From positions 9,336-73,335 of the forward strand of contig NZ_CAJLUB010000001.1 of assembly GCF_905209685.1 (NCBI RefSeq): a DNA stretch of 64,000 nucleotides, in the 5' to 3' direction. Source of the stretch: an uncultured Veillonella sp. (GTDB lineage: Bacteria > Bacillota > Negativicutes > Veillonellales > Veillonellaceae). A program made the position numbers and the translations under genes. Below are positions 54,322 to 64,000 of this stretch, piece by piece; the first letter of the stretch is position 1, and each line of letters opens with the position of its first letter. Under the pieces are notes generated by a model. It was not told the origin of the DNA. It worked only from the letters and a program-made list of their open reading frames with translations, and searched no databases.

Positions 54322-55388
54322 TGAAAGGCAAGTTAGTTCTTGAAGATGGTTCCGTGTTTGAAGGTTCCTTATTAGGTGGCGCTCCAACAGTAGGCGAAGT
54401 TGTATTTAACACAGGTATGACAGGGTATCAAGAAATCTTGACTGATCCATCCTATGCGGATCAAATTATTACATTAACATATCCTTTGATCGGTAATTAT
54501 GGTACATTGAATGCTATTACTCAAGGCCCTAAACCATATTGTAAAGGCTTTATCGTAGGAGAACTGTGTGATTTCCCATCTAACTGGCAAAATGAAGGCT
54601 TATTTAGCGAGTATCTTCGTTTACACGGCATCCCTTGCCTTTATGATGTAGATACACGTGCTATTACACGTGTACTTCGTAACCATGGCGTAATGAAAGG
54701 CGTACTTGTACGTTCTGATTACCCTATGGAAGATATTCAAAAATTATTTAAACAAGACTTGCCAACAGATCAAGTTATGCGTGTAACTACAAAATGGCAA
54801 GGTATGCGTGGCGATAAAAATGCAGAGTTCCATGTAGCTGTAATGGACTATGGTGTAAAGGAAAATATCCTTCGCTCTTTAGAAGCAGCTGGTTGTCGTC
54901 TAACAGTATTCCCTGCAGATGCTAAGGCTGAAGATGTATTGGCAGCAAATCCAGATGGTGTATTCTTATCTAACGGCCCTGGAGATCCTCAAGATCTTGG
55001 CTATGCTGTAGAAGAAGTAAAGAAATTATTCGGTAAAAAGCCTATCTTCGGCATTTGCATGGGCCATCAAGTATTGGCTCAAGCCTATGGTGGTACAACA
55101 TTTAAATTAAAATTTGGTCACCGGGGCTCTAACCATCCAGTACAAGATTTACGTACAGGCCGCGTATATATTACATCTCAAAATCATGGCTATGCAGTAG
55201 ATGATACTTCCTTGCCAGACTTTGTAGAAATTACACATCGCAGTGTAAATGATGGCACTGTAGAAGGTATGCGTCATAAAGAATTACCTATCTTCTCTGT
55301 ACAATATCATCCAGAAGCGTCCCCAGGACCTACTGATAATCTATATTTATTTGACGAATTTGAAGACTTAATGAGAAAGGGAAAATAA
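54321..55388 (+). CDS. carA: Carbamoyl-phosphate synthase small subunit
   Basis: CarA hydrolyses glutamine and passes ammonia to CarB. The 355-residue protein has the N-terminal CPSase_sm domain ([31 protein letters not shown]) and a class I amidotransferase with the nucleophile Cys in [12 protein letters not shown] and the His/Glu pair in YHPEASPGP. It starts in the stop of pyrC (TAATG) and is followed by carB after one base. Confidence 0.96.
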   Translation: MKGKLVLEDGSVFEGSLLGGAPTVGEVVFNTGMTGYQEILTDPSYADQIITLTYPLIGNYGTLNAITQGPKPYCKGFIVGELCDFPSNWQNEGLFSEYLRLHGIPCLYDVDTRAITRVLRNHGVMKGVLVRSDYPMEDIQKLFKQDLPTDQVMRVTTKWQGMRGDKNAEFHVAVMDYGVKENILRSLEAAGCRLTVFPADAKAEDVLAANPDGVFLSNGPGDPQDLGYAVEEVKKLFGKKPIFGICMGHQVLAQAYGGTTFKLKFGHRGSNHPVQDLRTGRVYITSQNHGYAVDDTSLPDFVEITHRSVNDGTVEGMRHKELPIFSVQYHPEASPGPTDNLYLFDEFEDLMRKGK

Positions 55389-55389
55389 T

Positions 55390-58300
55390 ATGACCACAGA
55401 AGCAAAAAAAGTACTTGTAATTGGTTCTGGTCCAATTATTATCGGCCAAGCTGCAGAGTTTGACTATGCTGGTACACAAGCATGCCGTTCCCTTCGTGAA
55501 GAAGGTTATAAAGTAGTATTGGTTAACTCCAATCCTGCAACAATTATGACCGATACAGATATTGCAGACCGCGTATATGTAGAACCTATTAGTCTTGAAT
55601 TCGTAACAGAAGTAATTAAAAAAGAACGCCCTTGGGGCTTATTGGCTACATTGGGTGGCCAAGTAGGTCTTAATATGGCCGTACAATTGTCTGAAGCTGG
55701 CGTATTAGAAGAATACGGTGTAAAACTTCTAGGTACAACACTTGAAGCCATTAAACAAGCAGAAGACCGTGAACTCTTCAAAGAAGCGATGAAGGAAATC
55801 AATCAACCAGTTCCTGAATCCGATATCTTTAACGATCTTGAAGAAGCGGTAGCCTTTGCTAATCGCATTGGTTATCCTATCATTATCCGTCCTGCATACA
55901 CATTGGGCGGTACTGGTGGTGGTATTGCGCATAATGAAGATGAAATGTATGAAATTACACGCCGTGGTTTGAAACTTTCACCAATTCACCAGATCCTAGC
56001 AGAACGTTCTGTAGCAGGCTGGAAAGAAATCGAATACGAAGTAATGCGCGATAGTGCAGATAACTGTATCATCGTATGTAACATGGAAAATATCGATCCT
56101 GTAGGCGTACATACTGGTGACTCCATTGTTGTGGCACCAAGCCAAACATTAAACGATATTCAATACCAAATGCTTCGTACTGCTTCTGTAGAAATTATTC
56201 GTTATTTGAAAATCGAAGGCGGTTGTAACGTACAATACGCGTTGAATCCAAATAGCAATGAATATATCGTTATCGAAGTAAACCCTCGTGTATCCCGTTC
56301 CTCTGCATTAGCATCTAAAGCAACTGGCTATCCAATTGCGAAGGTAGCTGCAAAAATTGCAGTAGGCATGACATTGGATCAAATTACAAATGCTGTAACA
56401 GGTGAAACAAAAGCATGCTTCGAACCTACACTTGACTATGTAGTAACGAAATTCCCACGTTGGCCATTTGAAAAATTCAATTTGGCAGACCGCACATTGG
56501 GCACTCAAATGAAGGCTACTGGTGAAGTTATGGCTATCGATCGCTCCTTGGAAGGCTCCTTGCTTAAAGCAATTCGTTCCTTGGAAATTGGTTTAGACCA
56601 TATTGAGCTAAAGAAAATCTCTCATGAGTCCATGGAACAATTGATTGAACGTTTACATTTAGTAGATGATGAACGTATCTATGTTGTAGCAGAAGCACTT
56701 CGCAAGGGCATTAGTGTAGAAAAAATTCACTACATTACAAAAATTGATACATTCTTTATTGAAAAAATCAAAAATATTGTTAATGTAGAAAAAGCATTGG
56801 CTGAACATGGCTTGACAGAAGATGTATTGCGCAAAGCAAAACGTTATTCCTTCACTGATTCTGTTATCGCCCGTTATGCTAATACAACTGTAGAAGAGGT
56901 TCGTGCAAAACGTAAAGAATGGAACATTCTTCCAACATATAAATATGTAGATACATGTGCTGCCGAATTCGAATCTAAAACACCGTACTACTACAGTGCT
57001 TATGCACAAGAAGACGAAGTTAAACCACTCGGTGAAAAATCTGTTGTCGTACTAGGTTCCGGTCCAATTCGTATCGGTCAAGGCGTAGAGTTTGACTACT
57101 GCTCCGTACATTCCTCTTGGGCACTTCGTAAAGCGGGTTATCAATCTATTATGATCAACAATAACCCAGAAACAGTGTCTACTGATTTTGATATTTCTGA
57201 TTCCTTGTACTTCGAACCATTAACAGTGGACGATGTAATGGAAATTATCGATAAAGAAAAACCAGCTGGCGTTATTGCTCAATTCGGTGGTCAAACAGCA
57301 ATTAACTTGGCAGGTCCATTAGCTAAGCGCGGTGTAAAAATCCTCGGTACATCCGTAGATAGCATCGATATGGCAGAAGACCGTGAACGCTTTGATGAAT
57401 TGTTGGCAAAACTTGGTATTCCACGTCCAGTAGGTGCGCTTGTAACCTCCGATGAAGAAGCACAAGCAGCAGCTAAAAACTTGAAATATCCATTGATTGT
57501 ACGTCCTTCTTATGTATTGGGCGGCCGTGCTATGGAAATCGTATACAACGATAAAGAGCTTGATGTATACATGAAGGAAGCCGTAGTAGCATCTAAGGAA
57601 CATCCTGTTCTTATCGACCGTTATATGGTTGGTATGGAGGTAGAGGTTGACGCTATTTCCGATGGTACTGACGTATGTATTCCTGGTATTATGGAACAAA
57701 TCGAACGTGCCGGCGTTCACTCTGGTGACTCCATGGCCGTTTACCCAGCTCAACATTTGAGCCAAGAATTGATTGATCAAATCGTTGACTATACACGTCG
57801 TATTGCAGTAGGCCTTAATGTTAAAGGTGTACTTAACATTCAATATATCGTGGCTGATGGTGAACTTAACGTAATCGAAGTTAACCCTCGTTCTAGCCGT
57901 ACTGTACCATTCATTTCTAAGGTTACAGGCATCAATATGGTAGAATGTGCAACACGCATTGCTCTTGGTGAAAGCTTAAAAGATTTGGGCTTGCCACTCG
58001 GTCTTGTACCTAATAAACCATATGTAGCTGTAAAAGCACCTGTATTCTCCTTCTCCAAAATGGGCCTTGTAGAAATCGCTCTTGGACCTGAAATGAAATC
58101 TACTGGTGAAGTTATGGGTATTGGTCGTACTTATTCTGAAGCATTGTTTAAAGCTATCAATGGTGCCAATATGCGTATCCCAGAAGATGGCACAATTCTT
58201 ATGACCGTAGCAGACCGCGATAAAGAGGAAGCTAGCCAATTGGCAAAAGGCTTCATCGAATTGGGCTATCACATCGAAGCAACTGGCGGTACTGGTAAAT

Positions 58301-58590
58301 ACTTCAAAGAACATGGTGTTGACTGCAAGGTAGTTAACAAAATCTCTGAAGGTGATGACAACTGTGCTGACCACATTCGTCAAGATAAAGTAGATCTTGT
58401 ACTTAACACATTGACTGCAGGTAAACGCCCTGAACGTGAAGGCTTCCAATTGCGTCGTCTCGCTGTAGAAATGGGTACACCATGCTTAACAAGCCTTGAT
58501 ACAGCTCGTGAAGTATTGCGCGTTGTAGCTAATCGTAAAGATGATGCTAACTACAATGTAGAAGCATTACAAGATTTTGAATTGGAGTAA
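55390..58590 (+). CDS. carB: Carbamoyl-phosphate synthase large subunit
   Basis: The 1066-residue protein contains the two homologous synthetase halves. Each opens with a GSGPI-I/R-IGQ segment ([19 protein letters not shown] and [19 protein letters not shown]) and has an ATP-grasp domain; the C-terminal MGS-like domain (from about residue 935) is the allosteric part. It uses ammonia from CarA, bicarbonate and two ATP to make carbamoyl phosphate for pyrimidines and arginine. Its place inside the pyr operon points to pyrimidine use first. Confidence 0.97.
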   Translation: MTTEAKKVLVIGSGPIIIGQAAEFDYAGTQACRSLREEGYKVVLVNSNPATIMTDTDIADRVYVEPISLEFVTEVIKKERPWGLLATLGGQVGLNMAVQLSEAGVLEEYGVKLLGTTLEAIKQAEDRELFKEAMKEINQPVPESDIFNDLEEAVAFANRIGYPIIIRPAYTLGGTGGGIAHNEDEMYEITRRGLKLSPIHQILAERSVAGWKEIEYEVMRDSADNCIIVCNMENIDPVGVHTGDSIVVAPSQTLNDIQYQMLRTASVEIIRYLKIEGGCNVQYALNPNSNEYIVIEVNPRVSRSSALASKATGYPIAKVAAKIAVGMTLDQITNAVTGETKACFEPTLDYVVTKFPRWPFEKFNLADRTLGTQMKATGEVMAIDRSLEGSLLKAIRSLEIGLDHIELKKISHESMEQLIERLHLVDDERIYVVAEALRKGISVEKIHYITKIDTFFIEKIKNIVNVEKALAEHGLTEDVLRKAKRYSFTDSVIARYANTTVEEVRAKRKEWNILPTYKYVDTCAAEFESKTPYYYSAYAQEDEVKPLGEKSVVVLGSGPIRIGQGVEFDYCSVHSSWALRKAGYQSIMINNNPETVSTDFDISDSLYFEPLTVDDVMEIIDKEKPAGVIAQFGGQTAINLAGPLAKRGVKILGTSVDSIDMAEDRERFDELLAKLGIPRPVGALVTSDEEAQAAAKNLKYPLIVRPSYVLGGRAMEIVYNDKELDVYMKEAVVASKEHPVLIDRYMVGMEVEVDAISDGTDVCIPGIMEQIERAGVHSGDSMAVYPAQHLSQELIDQIVDYTRRIAVGLNVKGVLNIQYIVADGELNVIEVNPRSSRTVPFISKVTGINMVECATRIALGESLKDLGLPLGLVPNKPYVAVKAPVFSFSKMGLVEIALGPEMKSTGEVMGIGRTYSEALFKAINGANMRIPEDGTILMTVADRDKEEASQLAKGFIELGYHIEATGGTGKYFKEHGVDCKVVNKISEGDDNCADHIRQDKVDLVLNTLTAGKRPEREGFQLRRLAVEMGTPCLTSLDTAREVLRVVANRKDDANYNVEALQDFELE

Positions 58591-58594
58591 AACC

Positions 58595-59362
58595 ATGAGT
58601 GGCTATGTAGAACAGGGCGAAGTCGTTCGCAATGAGCAAATAGGCTCTGATGTGTGGATTATGGATATTCATGCACCAAAACAAGCAGCAGAAGCAAAGG
58701 TAGGACAGTTTTGTAATGTTCGCGTAGCGGACTCTACGGCGCCATTATTGCGTCGCCCTATCAGCTATGCTGGATTCGATGCACAAAAGGGTATTATTAC
58801 CCTTTTGTATCGCGTCGTAGGTAAGGGGACTGAAATTATGACACGTCTCGTACCTGGCGATACACTAGATTGTTTAGGACCTTTAGGTGAACCATTTGTA
58901 ACATCTAAGAATATGCTTCTCGTTGGCGGTGGTGTTGGTATCGCACCAATGCTATGTATCGCATCCCATTTGAAAGAAGGGGAAGAGGCACAAATTATTC
59001 TTGGTTTTAGAAATGAAAGCGAAACCTTTTGGGCAGATTTATTCAAAGATACGCCTGTTAAAGTGCACATCACGACTGATGATGGTAGCGTAGGTGCGAA
59101 AGGGTTCCCTACAGCAATCATGCCTGAGCTGATTAATGGCAATACTTTCACATCTGTTATGACTTGCGGCCCTACACCGATGATGAAAGGTGTGGCACAA
59201 GTAGCTAAAGATCTCAACGTTCCTTGCCAAGTATCTCTTGAAGAACGCATGGGCTGCGGCACTGGAGGTTGTTTGGGTTGTGCTTGTGATGGTGCAGGTG
59301 GCAAACGTTACAAAGTTTGTAAAGATGGTCCTGTATTCCCAGCTGAGGAGGTGTTCTTTTAA
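58595..59362 (+). CDS. pyrK: Dihydroorotate dehydrogenase electron-transfer subunit
   Basis: ATG 58595 is preferred over an in-frame start at 58577 inside carB. The 255-residue subunit has an FAD domain (RRPISYAGFDA), an NAD-binding domain (LLVGGGVGIAPM, MTCGPTPMMKGV) and a C-terminal 2Fe-2S cluster with Cys in GCGTGGCLGCACDG and KVCKDGPVF. It passes electrons from dihydroorotate dehydrogenase PyrD to NAD, allowing anaerobic pyrimidine synthesis. One base overlaps pyrD. Confidence 0.95.
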   Translation: MSGYVEQGEVVRNEQIGSDVWIMDIHAPKQAAEAKVGQFCNVRVADSTAPLLRRPISYAGFDAQKGIITLLYRVVGKGTEIMTRLVPGDTLDCLGPLGEPFVTSKNMLLVGGGVGIAPMLCIASHLKEGEEAQIILGFRNESETFWADLFKDTPVKVHITTDDGSVGAKGFPTAIMPELINGNTFTSVMTCGPTPMMKGVAQVAKDLNVPCQVSLEERMGCGTGGCLGCACDGAGGKRYKVCKDGPVFPAEEVFF

Positions 59363-60312
59363 TGAGTGAACGCGATTTAAATAACACCGTTACGCCTAAT
59401 CCAAAGCTTGCTGTTGACTACTGCGGTATTAAGATGAAAAATCCTATTATTGCCGCATCTGGCACCTTTGGTAATGGTCCTGAGTATGCTGGTTATTTAG
59501 ACCTTAGTAATGAAGTAGGTGCTATTTCCGTAAAAGGTTTAACACCTAAAGGTCGTCACGGCAATCCAGGAACTCGTATCGCAGAAACACCGTCTGGTGT
59601 CTTAAACTGTATTGGCCTTGAAAATCCTGGGGCAGAACATTTTGTAACAGATATTTTGCCAGACCTCAAGAAATACGATGTACCATTGTTAGCGAATATG
59701 TCTGCTGGCACGGTAGAGGAATTTGCATGGATGGCAGAAACTCTATCCGTAGATGGTATTGCGGGCCTAGAGGTTAATGTATCTTGTCCAAATGTTGCTT
59801 GTGAAGGTATGGCTTTTGGTGTAGATCCAAAGGTAGTAGAACAAGTAACTAAAGCTGTTCGTAAGGTAACAGATAAGCCTGTTATTGTAAAACTTTCACC
59901 GAATGTAACCGACATTGTGGAAATCGCAAAGGCTGTAGAAGCTGGTGGCGGTGATGGGGTCAGTCTCATCAATACCATTCTCGGTATGGCCATAGATATC
60001 CATCGCCGTAAACCTGTATTGGGTAATATTTATGGTGGTTTATCTGGTCCAGCTGTAAAACCAGTAGCACTTCGCATGGTGCACCAAGTGTATAAAGGCG
60101 TTAATATTCCTATTATGGGCCTTGGTGGTATTATGACTGGTACTGATGCTATTGAATTTATGATGGCTGGTGCTCAAGCAGTTCAAGTTGGGGTTGCTAC
60201 GATGGTAGACCCAACAGCTATTTCTCGTATTGCTCGAGAAATGGGCGATTATGTGGAACAATATAATCTTAACAGCATTACTGATATAGTAGGTGCTGTC
60301 CATCAAGGATAG
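59362..60312 (+). CDS. pyrD: Dihydroorotate dehydrogenase, class 1B catalytic subunit
   Basis: The 316-residue FMN barrel oxidises dihydroorotate to orotate. Family blocks are NPIIAASGTFGNGPEYAG, GLENPGAEHF, the catalytic Cys in LEVNVSCPNVACEG, GGLSGPAVKP and GLGGIMTGTDAIEFMMAGA. Its tight link to pyrK identifies the class 1B, NAD-linked type. pyrE and pyrF do not follow; a terminator comes next. Confidence 0.96.
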   Translation: MSERDLNNTVTPNPKLAVDYCGIKMKNPIIAASGTFGNGPEYAGYLDLSNEVGAISVKGLTPKGRHGNPGTRIAETPSGVLNCIGLENPGAEHFVTDILPDLKKYDVPLLANMSAGTVEEFAWMAETLSVDGIAGLEVNVSCPNVACEGMAFGVDPKVVEQVTKAVRKVTDKPVIVKLSPNVTDIVEIAKAVEAGGGDGVSLINTILGMAIDIHRRKPVLGNIYGGLSGPAVKPVALRMVHQVYKGVNIPIMGLGGIMTGTDAIEFMMAGAQAVQVGVATMVDPTAISRIAREMGDYVEQYNLNSITDIVGAVHQG

Positions 60313-60320
60313 TAAAAAGA

Positions 60321-60351
60321 AGACCTAGTACATTATGTACTAGGTCTTTTT
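60321..60351 (+). terminator. Terminator after pyrD
   Basis: AGACCTAGTAC and GTACTAGGTCT form an 11-bp stem with a 5-base loop, followed by T residues. Confidence 0.9.
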
Positions 60352-60438
60352 GTATGTATTGTATTAATGTTCATAACTGTACAAAATCTCATACGATAAG
60401 TTATAAATACCATACTATATGAATTAGTATAGTGTGGC

Positions 60439-61329
60439 TTATACATATGCTTTGTAGAAATCAATAAACTGCTGTGCTACAGGGGATAAAGCATGGCCTT
60501 TAAGCGTAATAAATGCTTTTTTAAAATCGCCTGAGAATTCTGGCAATTTGATACGGGCCATTTTACGATGGTTAATGAGCTCTTTTGCATCCATAGGAAC
60601 TAAAGACACAGTTCTCCCAGAGGATGCCCATTCGATGGCAGAGCTCTTAGTTGTAGTGATGGCAACAGCATTCAATTGATCCATGTCAGTTAAGCTAGAC
60701 TGCATAATCATTCGCACAGATCCACCAGAGAGGGATAAAGGACACTTTTTGATATCATCCCATGTGATGGTATCATGTTCACGATCTATCCAGAATACAT
60801 CACGGCGGAAAATAGCGTATAAATGTTCCTCTTGAGTAAGAAGGATATCAAATTTATCAGTGTCTACCATTTGAATGTTTGCAATTCCCAGCTCTGCATT
60901 ACCATTAATAAGTTGATTGACCACATTAGTCATTAGTCCTTCGTAGATTTCGAAGTGAACTGATGGGTATTTCATGGAAAAGGCTGGTAAGTATTGTTGT
61001 ACGATTGGTGTGGAGCGCGATGCAGACGTAGCGATTCGCAATGTACCTTCAATACGTGAGTTCAACTGTTGTACTGCATTGTATGTTGATTCTTCAATGG
61101 AGCATAATTGTTGGGCTTTTTGATAAAAAATTTTGCCCGCATCAGTCAGTTGTAAGTTTGATCCTCGTTGGCCGCGCTTGATATTTATGAGTTGAGCTCC
61201 AAATTCAGCTTCTAAATACTTTAATTGTTTACTTAAAGCTGGTTGTGTAATATGAAGAATCTCTGCGGCTTGTGTCATATTGCCCGTTTGAACGAGGGTA
61301 ATAAAATTGTGGTAGTAAGATGTATCCAT
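60439..61329 (-). CDS. LysR-family transcriptional regulator
   Basis: The 296-residue protein has the LysR helix-turn-helix (about 2-60, NFITLVQTGNMTQAAEILHI and TQPALSKQLKYLEAEFGAQL) and a periplasmic-binding-fold effector domain (about 90-294). It is convergent with pyrD and divergent from a 62-residue basic protein, with about 196 bases between. The divergent gene would be the nearest target by LysR habit, but nothing in the sequence proves it. AGGGAGA lies ahead of the start. The inducer is unknown. Confidence 0.93.
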   Translation of the reverse strand: MDTSYYHNFITLVQTGNMTQAAEILHITQPALSKQLKYLEAEFGAQLINIKRGQRGSNLQLTDAGKIFYQKAQQLCSIEESTYNAVQQLNSRIEGTLRIATSASRSTPIVQQYLPAFSMKYPSVHFEIYEGLMTNVVNQLINGNAELGIANIQMVDTDKFDILLTQEEHLYAIFRRDVFWIDREHDTITWDDIKKCPLSLSGGSVRMIMQSSLTDMDQLNAVAITTTKSSAIEWASSGRTVSLVPMDAKELINHRKMARIKLPEFSGDFKKAFITLKGHALSPVAQQFIDFYKAYV

Positions 61330-61491
61330 AGAATCTCCCTATTATACACAAAATAAGATAAATAAAAATTATAACGAACTAAGTAACAGTAATTTCACAT
61401 TTGATAAAATAGCGTATATACTATATTCATCAAGGAAAGAGAAAGAATAATGTGTTTGAAATAAACTTTCTATCCTTATCACAATTTTTAA

Positions 61492-61497
61492 TATAAT
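61492..61497 (+). promoter_or_regulatory. -10 element ahead of the small basic protein
   Basis: A consensus TATAAT about 29 bases before ATG 61526. The -35 region is poor (TTTGAA about 31 bases upstream of it), so an activator, perhaps the LysR protein next door, may be needed. Confidence 0.4.
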
Positions 61498-61525
61498 AAT
61501 AGTGATTAAGAAAGTAGGTACTATC

Positions 61526-61714
61526 ATGGGCGTAGTAAAAAGAACATTAAGTAAAGCAATTCGTAACTGGGAAGCACGTAGATTAATGACTGCACATAAT
61601 GCAGGTGTTAGTCGTAAAAAACAACTTGAACGCGTATGGCCTCATCCATTAACTACAGAAAAACGTCATGAACTTAGTCAAGGCGTAAGTGGCTTAGTTA
61701 ATAGTGAAAACTAA
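61526..61714 (+). CDS. Small basic protein of unknown function (62 aa)
   Basis: The predicted product MGVVKRTLSKAIRNWEARRL... is basic and helix-prone, with a later WPHPLTTEKRHEL segment. An in-frame GTG at 61502 would sit on the likely transcript start, so ATG 61526 is preferred, although its ribosome site (AGTAGGT) is only moderate. I recognise no family. The charge suggests nucleic-acid or ribosome contact, but this is guesswork. It lies between a LysR gene and a YigZ gene on the opposite strand. Confidence 0.55.
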   Translation: MGVVKRTLSKAIRNWEARRLMTAHNAGVSRKKQLERVWPHPLTTEKRHELSQGVSGLVNSEN

Positions 61715-61737
61715 TTACTATGTGTGTATCAGTTAGA

Positions 61738-62391
61738 TTATAGTTCTAGCGGTAGCACCACTTCAATAGAATCTAATATAGTACAAGTAGCAGCTCCATG
61801 ACTCATGTCTTGGAGCTCTTTTTGTATGCGCTCTACATCAGTTGGTGGCACTAAGATGGTTATATCTACATGTTCACCAAAGTTTGATTCATAATGCAAT
61901 TTTTGATCTTGCACATATCTTTCAATGGCTCCATATAAGGCATAGTCGATGGTAGCCTGCAGCTGAGTTCGTGTTGTGTGTAGTTCTTTAGGGGCAAGAC
62001 GTAAGGTTTCCGCAACGGAGTGTGAATATGCACGAATCAAACCACCTGCACCTAATTTGATGCCTCCAAAATAACGGGTTACTACGACCGCTACATTGGT
62101 AATACCTGTTTTTTTGAGTACTTCTAACATAGGTTTGCCTGCTGTACCAGATGGTTCACCATTGTCAGAAGAGCGCTGTTGTTCTTGCTTTGGTCCTAAT
62201 GCAAAGGCCGTACAATTATGGCGGGCATCCCAAAATTCTTTATTGATGCGGCTAATAAAAGCCTGTGCCTCCTCTTCTGTAGAACAAGGATATACAGTTG
62301 TGATAAAACGCGATTTCTCCACAACATATTCATGGCGAAATTCCTTCGCTACCGAAGTGAATTCTACAATAGGGCTTATTGATTCACACAT
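61738..62391 (-). CDS. YigZ/IMPACT-family protein
   Basis: The 217-residue protein has the UPF0029 N-terminal domain with SRFITTVYPCSTEEEAQAFI, a conserved SSDNGEPSGTAGKPMLEVL block and VVVTRYFGGIKLGAGGLIRAYS, then a ferredoxin-like DUF1949 C-terminal domain. The family is widespread and linked to translation control in eukaryotes (IMPACT); bacterial function is unsettled. AAAGGAGGTG lies six bases ahead of the start. Confidence 0.93.
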   Translation of the reverse strand: MCESISPIVEFTSVAKEFRHEYVVEKSRFITTVYPCSTEEEAQAFISRINKEFWDARHNCTAFALGPKQEQQRSSDNGEPSGTAGKPMLEVLKKTGITNVAVVVTRYFGGIKLGAGGLIRAYSHSVAETLRLAPKELHTTRTQLQATIDYALYGAIERYVQDQKLHYESNFGEHVDITILVPPTDVERIQKELQDMSHGAATCTILDSIEVVLPLEL

Positions 62392-62730
62392 AGATTCACC
62401 TCCTTTGGAATCAAAGTTTATGTTTATTCATCATCACTTTATTATAATCTATTTTTTTATACTATGTATAGGTGTATAGGTGGCAGGAGATTAATTCCCC
62501 TAGAAAAAGGAAATAACCCTCTAGATTTGGTAGGATATTGACGTAATGAGAATTTATGTTATTATGGAATAGAGACGCATGAACGAATACTCATGTAAAA
62601 GTGTTCATATAATAAACTTTACGTGTTTATAAATACTCTGTTACCGATGTATGATATGTCTACTATGAGTTTCTGACTTATATAGATATATAGGACATAT
62701 ATCTTTGAAATTCCAGTAGAAAGAAGTGAT
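62392..62730. other. Gene-free stretch between YigZ and the copper ATPase
   Basis: The 339 bases hold the YigZ ribosome site and upstream region on the minus strand, then a plus-strand promoter (62538-62565), an inverted repeat ATGAAC...GTTCAT (about 62579-62607) and AT-rich leader. No small coding frame with a ribosome site is seen. Confidence 0.6.
62538..62565 (+). promoter_or_regulatory. Promoter of the copper ATPase gene
   Basis: TTGACG, 16 bases and TATTAT. A start near 62572 gives a leader of about 160 bases before ATG 62731. Confidence 0.5.
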
Positions 62731-64000
62731 ATGATGAGTAAGAAGAAACAAGAGTTTGATATTACCGGTATGCACTGTGCTGCTTGTGTAAAGCGCGTTG
62801 AAAATGTTGTTTCTAAGATCGATGGCGTAGAATCTGTAAAGGTTAATCTGCTCACTCGAAAGGGGAGCGTAGAATACAAAGATGGTTCTACAGTAGAACC
62901 ACAACAAATTATCGATGCCATTACGAATATTGGTTTTGGTGCTGCAGAAGCTGATGAAACAAAGCAAGAAATAGAAAAGGTTAATTTAAAACCTCATATT
63001 ACGCGTCTTATCATTGCTGCTTGTATGGCTGTACCGATGATGATTAACATGACATTACATCGCTTTGGTATTCAAGCCTTGCCTGTATGGGTAGAGTTTA
63101 TTCTAGCTACCATTGCTCAATTCGGTCCGGGTCTTATGTTCTATAAGAGTGCGTGGAGTGCGGTGAAGAATGGCGCTCTTACTATGGATGTTCTAGTTGT
63201 AATGGGCACAACTGTTGCTTATCTATTCAGTATTTTCAACTGGCAATTCCACCCAGAACTAGGTCCCCATGGTATTTACTTTGAAACCTCAGCTTGGCTC
63301 ATTACTTTCATCCTTCTTGGTAAACTCTTAGAAGAAATTGCTAAGGGGCGTACCTCTGAAGCGCTTCAAAAATTGATCGCCTTGCAACCGGCAACAGCTC
63401 ATGTGTTGCGCGATGGTGAGTTTGTAGATATTCCTACATCCAAGGTAGTAGCAGGTGATATCTTACAAGTTCGAGCAGGCGAAAAAATTCCAGTAGATGG
63501 TACTATTACTGAAGGCTATTCTACTGTAGACGAAGCTATGCTTACAGGTGAAAGCTTGCCTGTAGAAAAACAAGTCGGCTCTGAAGTTATTGGGGCCACC
63601 ATTAACTTGAGTGGTGCTTTCACGATGGAAGCGAAACGTATTGGCTCTGATACAATGCTGTCCCAAATTATCAAGGTCGTAGAGGAAGCTCAAACCTCTA
63701 AGGCAAGCATTCAACGTATTGCAGATATTGTTGCTCAATATTTTGTGCCTGCCGTTATTGGCCTTGCTGTTTTGACCGGCCTCGTATGGTACTTCATTAT
63801 GGGCGACTCTATTAATGTAGCTCTCATTAATGCTACAGCAGTGCTTGTTATCGCTTGTCCTTGTGCACTTGGTCTCGCTACACCAACATCTATTATGGTA
63901 GGCTCTGGCTTAGGTGCGGAGCATGGTGTTCTCATCAAGAGTGCAGAATATCTTGAAAAAGCTGGTAAACTCGATGCCATCGTTATGGATAAAACTGGCA
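62731..64000 (+). CDS. copA: Copper-type P1B ATPase, N-terminal part
   Basis: The gene runs off the window after 423 codons. It has one heavy-metal-associated domain with GMHCAAC (13-19), paired membrane helices, the actuator loop with [12 protein letters not shown], the metal-channel motif [13 protein letters not shown] (CPC type, typical of Cu(I) pumps) and, in the last visible codons, the phosphorylation motif DKTG. It should export Cu(I) from the cytoplasm. Two ATGs stand side by side (62731 and 62734); the ribosome site AGAAAGAAG is fair. Metal choice rests on CPC and CAAC; silver may share it. Confidence 0.9.
   Translation, partial: MMSKKKQEFDITGMHCAACVKRVENVVSKIDGVESVKVNLLTRKGSVEYKDGSTVEPQQIIDAITNIGFGAAEADETKQEIEKVNLKPHITRLIIAACMAVPMMINMTLHRFGIQALPVWVEFILATIAQFGPGLMFYKSAWSAVKNGALTMDVLVVMGTTVAYLFSIFNWQFHPELGPHGIYFETSAWLITFILLGKLLEEIAKGRTSEALQKLIALQPATAHVLRDGEFVDIPTSKVVAGDILQVRAGEKIPVDGTITEGYSTVDEAMLTGESLPVEKQVGSEVIGATINLSGAFTMEAKRIGSDTMLSQIIKVVEEAQTSKASIQRIADIVAQYFVPAVIGLAVLTGLVWYFIMGDSINVALINATAVLVIACPCALGLATPTSIMVGSGLGAEHGVLIKSAEYLEKAGKLDAIVMDKTG

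Noticed and set aside
61341-61346. TATAAT on the minus strand as promoter of the LysR gene
   Set aside because: It lies so close to the ribosome site that the transcript would have almost no leader, and no -35 is visible; not enough for a call.

Overview
The window is about 64 kb of AT-rich (roughly 40% GC by eye) bacterial chromosome. It combines Firmicute-type genes and controls (WhiA, YvcK, RapZ, a PyrR-type pyr attenuator, a SpoIVB-like S55 peptidase) with a complete Gram-negative envelope tool kit (BamA, TamB, Mla, Lpx, Kdo and Lpt genes). This points to a diderm Firmicute of the Negativicutes. The paired SLH-porins (OmpM type) and the MlaD with a C-terminal beta-barrel make Veillonella, close to V. 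parvula, the best guess. No rRNA, tRNA, CRISPR array, prophage or insertion sequence was seen.

Layout. 1-1.8 kb: the 3' end of murA and an MreB whose reading frame extends far upstream. 2.0-3.4 kb: an AMIN/phosphodiester-glycosidase-like secreted protein. 3.4-10.1 kb: a run with its own promoter, holding a tiny secreted biotinyl-like domain protein, an S55 peptidase-like protein, mlaE-mlaF-mlaD and a TolC-like channel. 10.3-17.0 kb: tamB and bamA. 17.1-19.1 kb: three Skp/OmpH paralogues. 19.1-34.0 kb: lipid A and Kdo synthesis (lpxD, acyltransferase, lpxC, fabZ, lpxA, lpxI, lpxB, msbA, waaA, lpxK, kdsB, kdsA, kdsD, kdsC, second acyltransferase). 34.0-37.1 kb: the Lpt export machine (lptC, lptA, lptB, one LptF/G permease), followed by a DUF3084 protein. 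38.5-40.5 kb: a YqgF/RuvC-like protein, a YitT-family membrane protein and signal peptidase I. 40.9-44.0 kb: two tandem SLH-porin genes with long matching leaders. 44.3-48.4 kb: a Cof-type HAD phosphatase and rapZ-yvcK-whiA. 48.4-51.7 kb: an exported 1106-residue protein dominated by about 580 residues of charged helix. 51.9-60.3 kb: a pyrimidine operon (pyrB, pyrC, carA, carB, pyrK, pyrD) behind a PyrR-type attenuator. 60.4-64.0 kb: a LysR regulator, a 62-residue basic protein, a YigZ/IMPACT protein and the 5' part of a copper P-type ATPase.

From about 3.4 to 44 kb the genes form one functional island. It makes lipid A-Kdo, flips it (MsbA) and exports it (Lpt), moves phospholipids (Mla, TamB), inserts barrels (BamA, Skp paralogues), processes exported proteins (LepB), and makes the porins that tether the outer membrane to peptidoglycan through SLH domains. 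The most interesting unexplained items are the shared leader and upstream palindromes of the two porin genes, the giant helical exported protein, the MreB extension, the small secreted biotinyl-like protein, and the nested inverted repeat ahead of lpxI.
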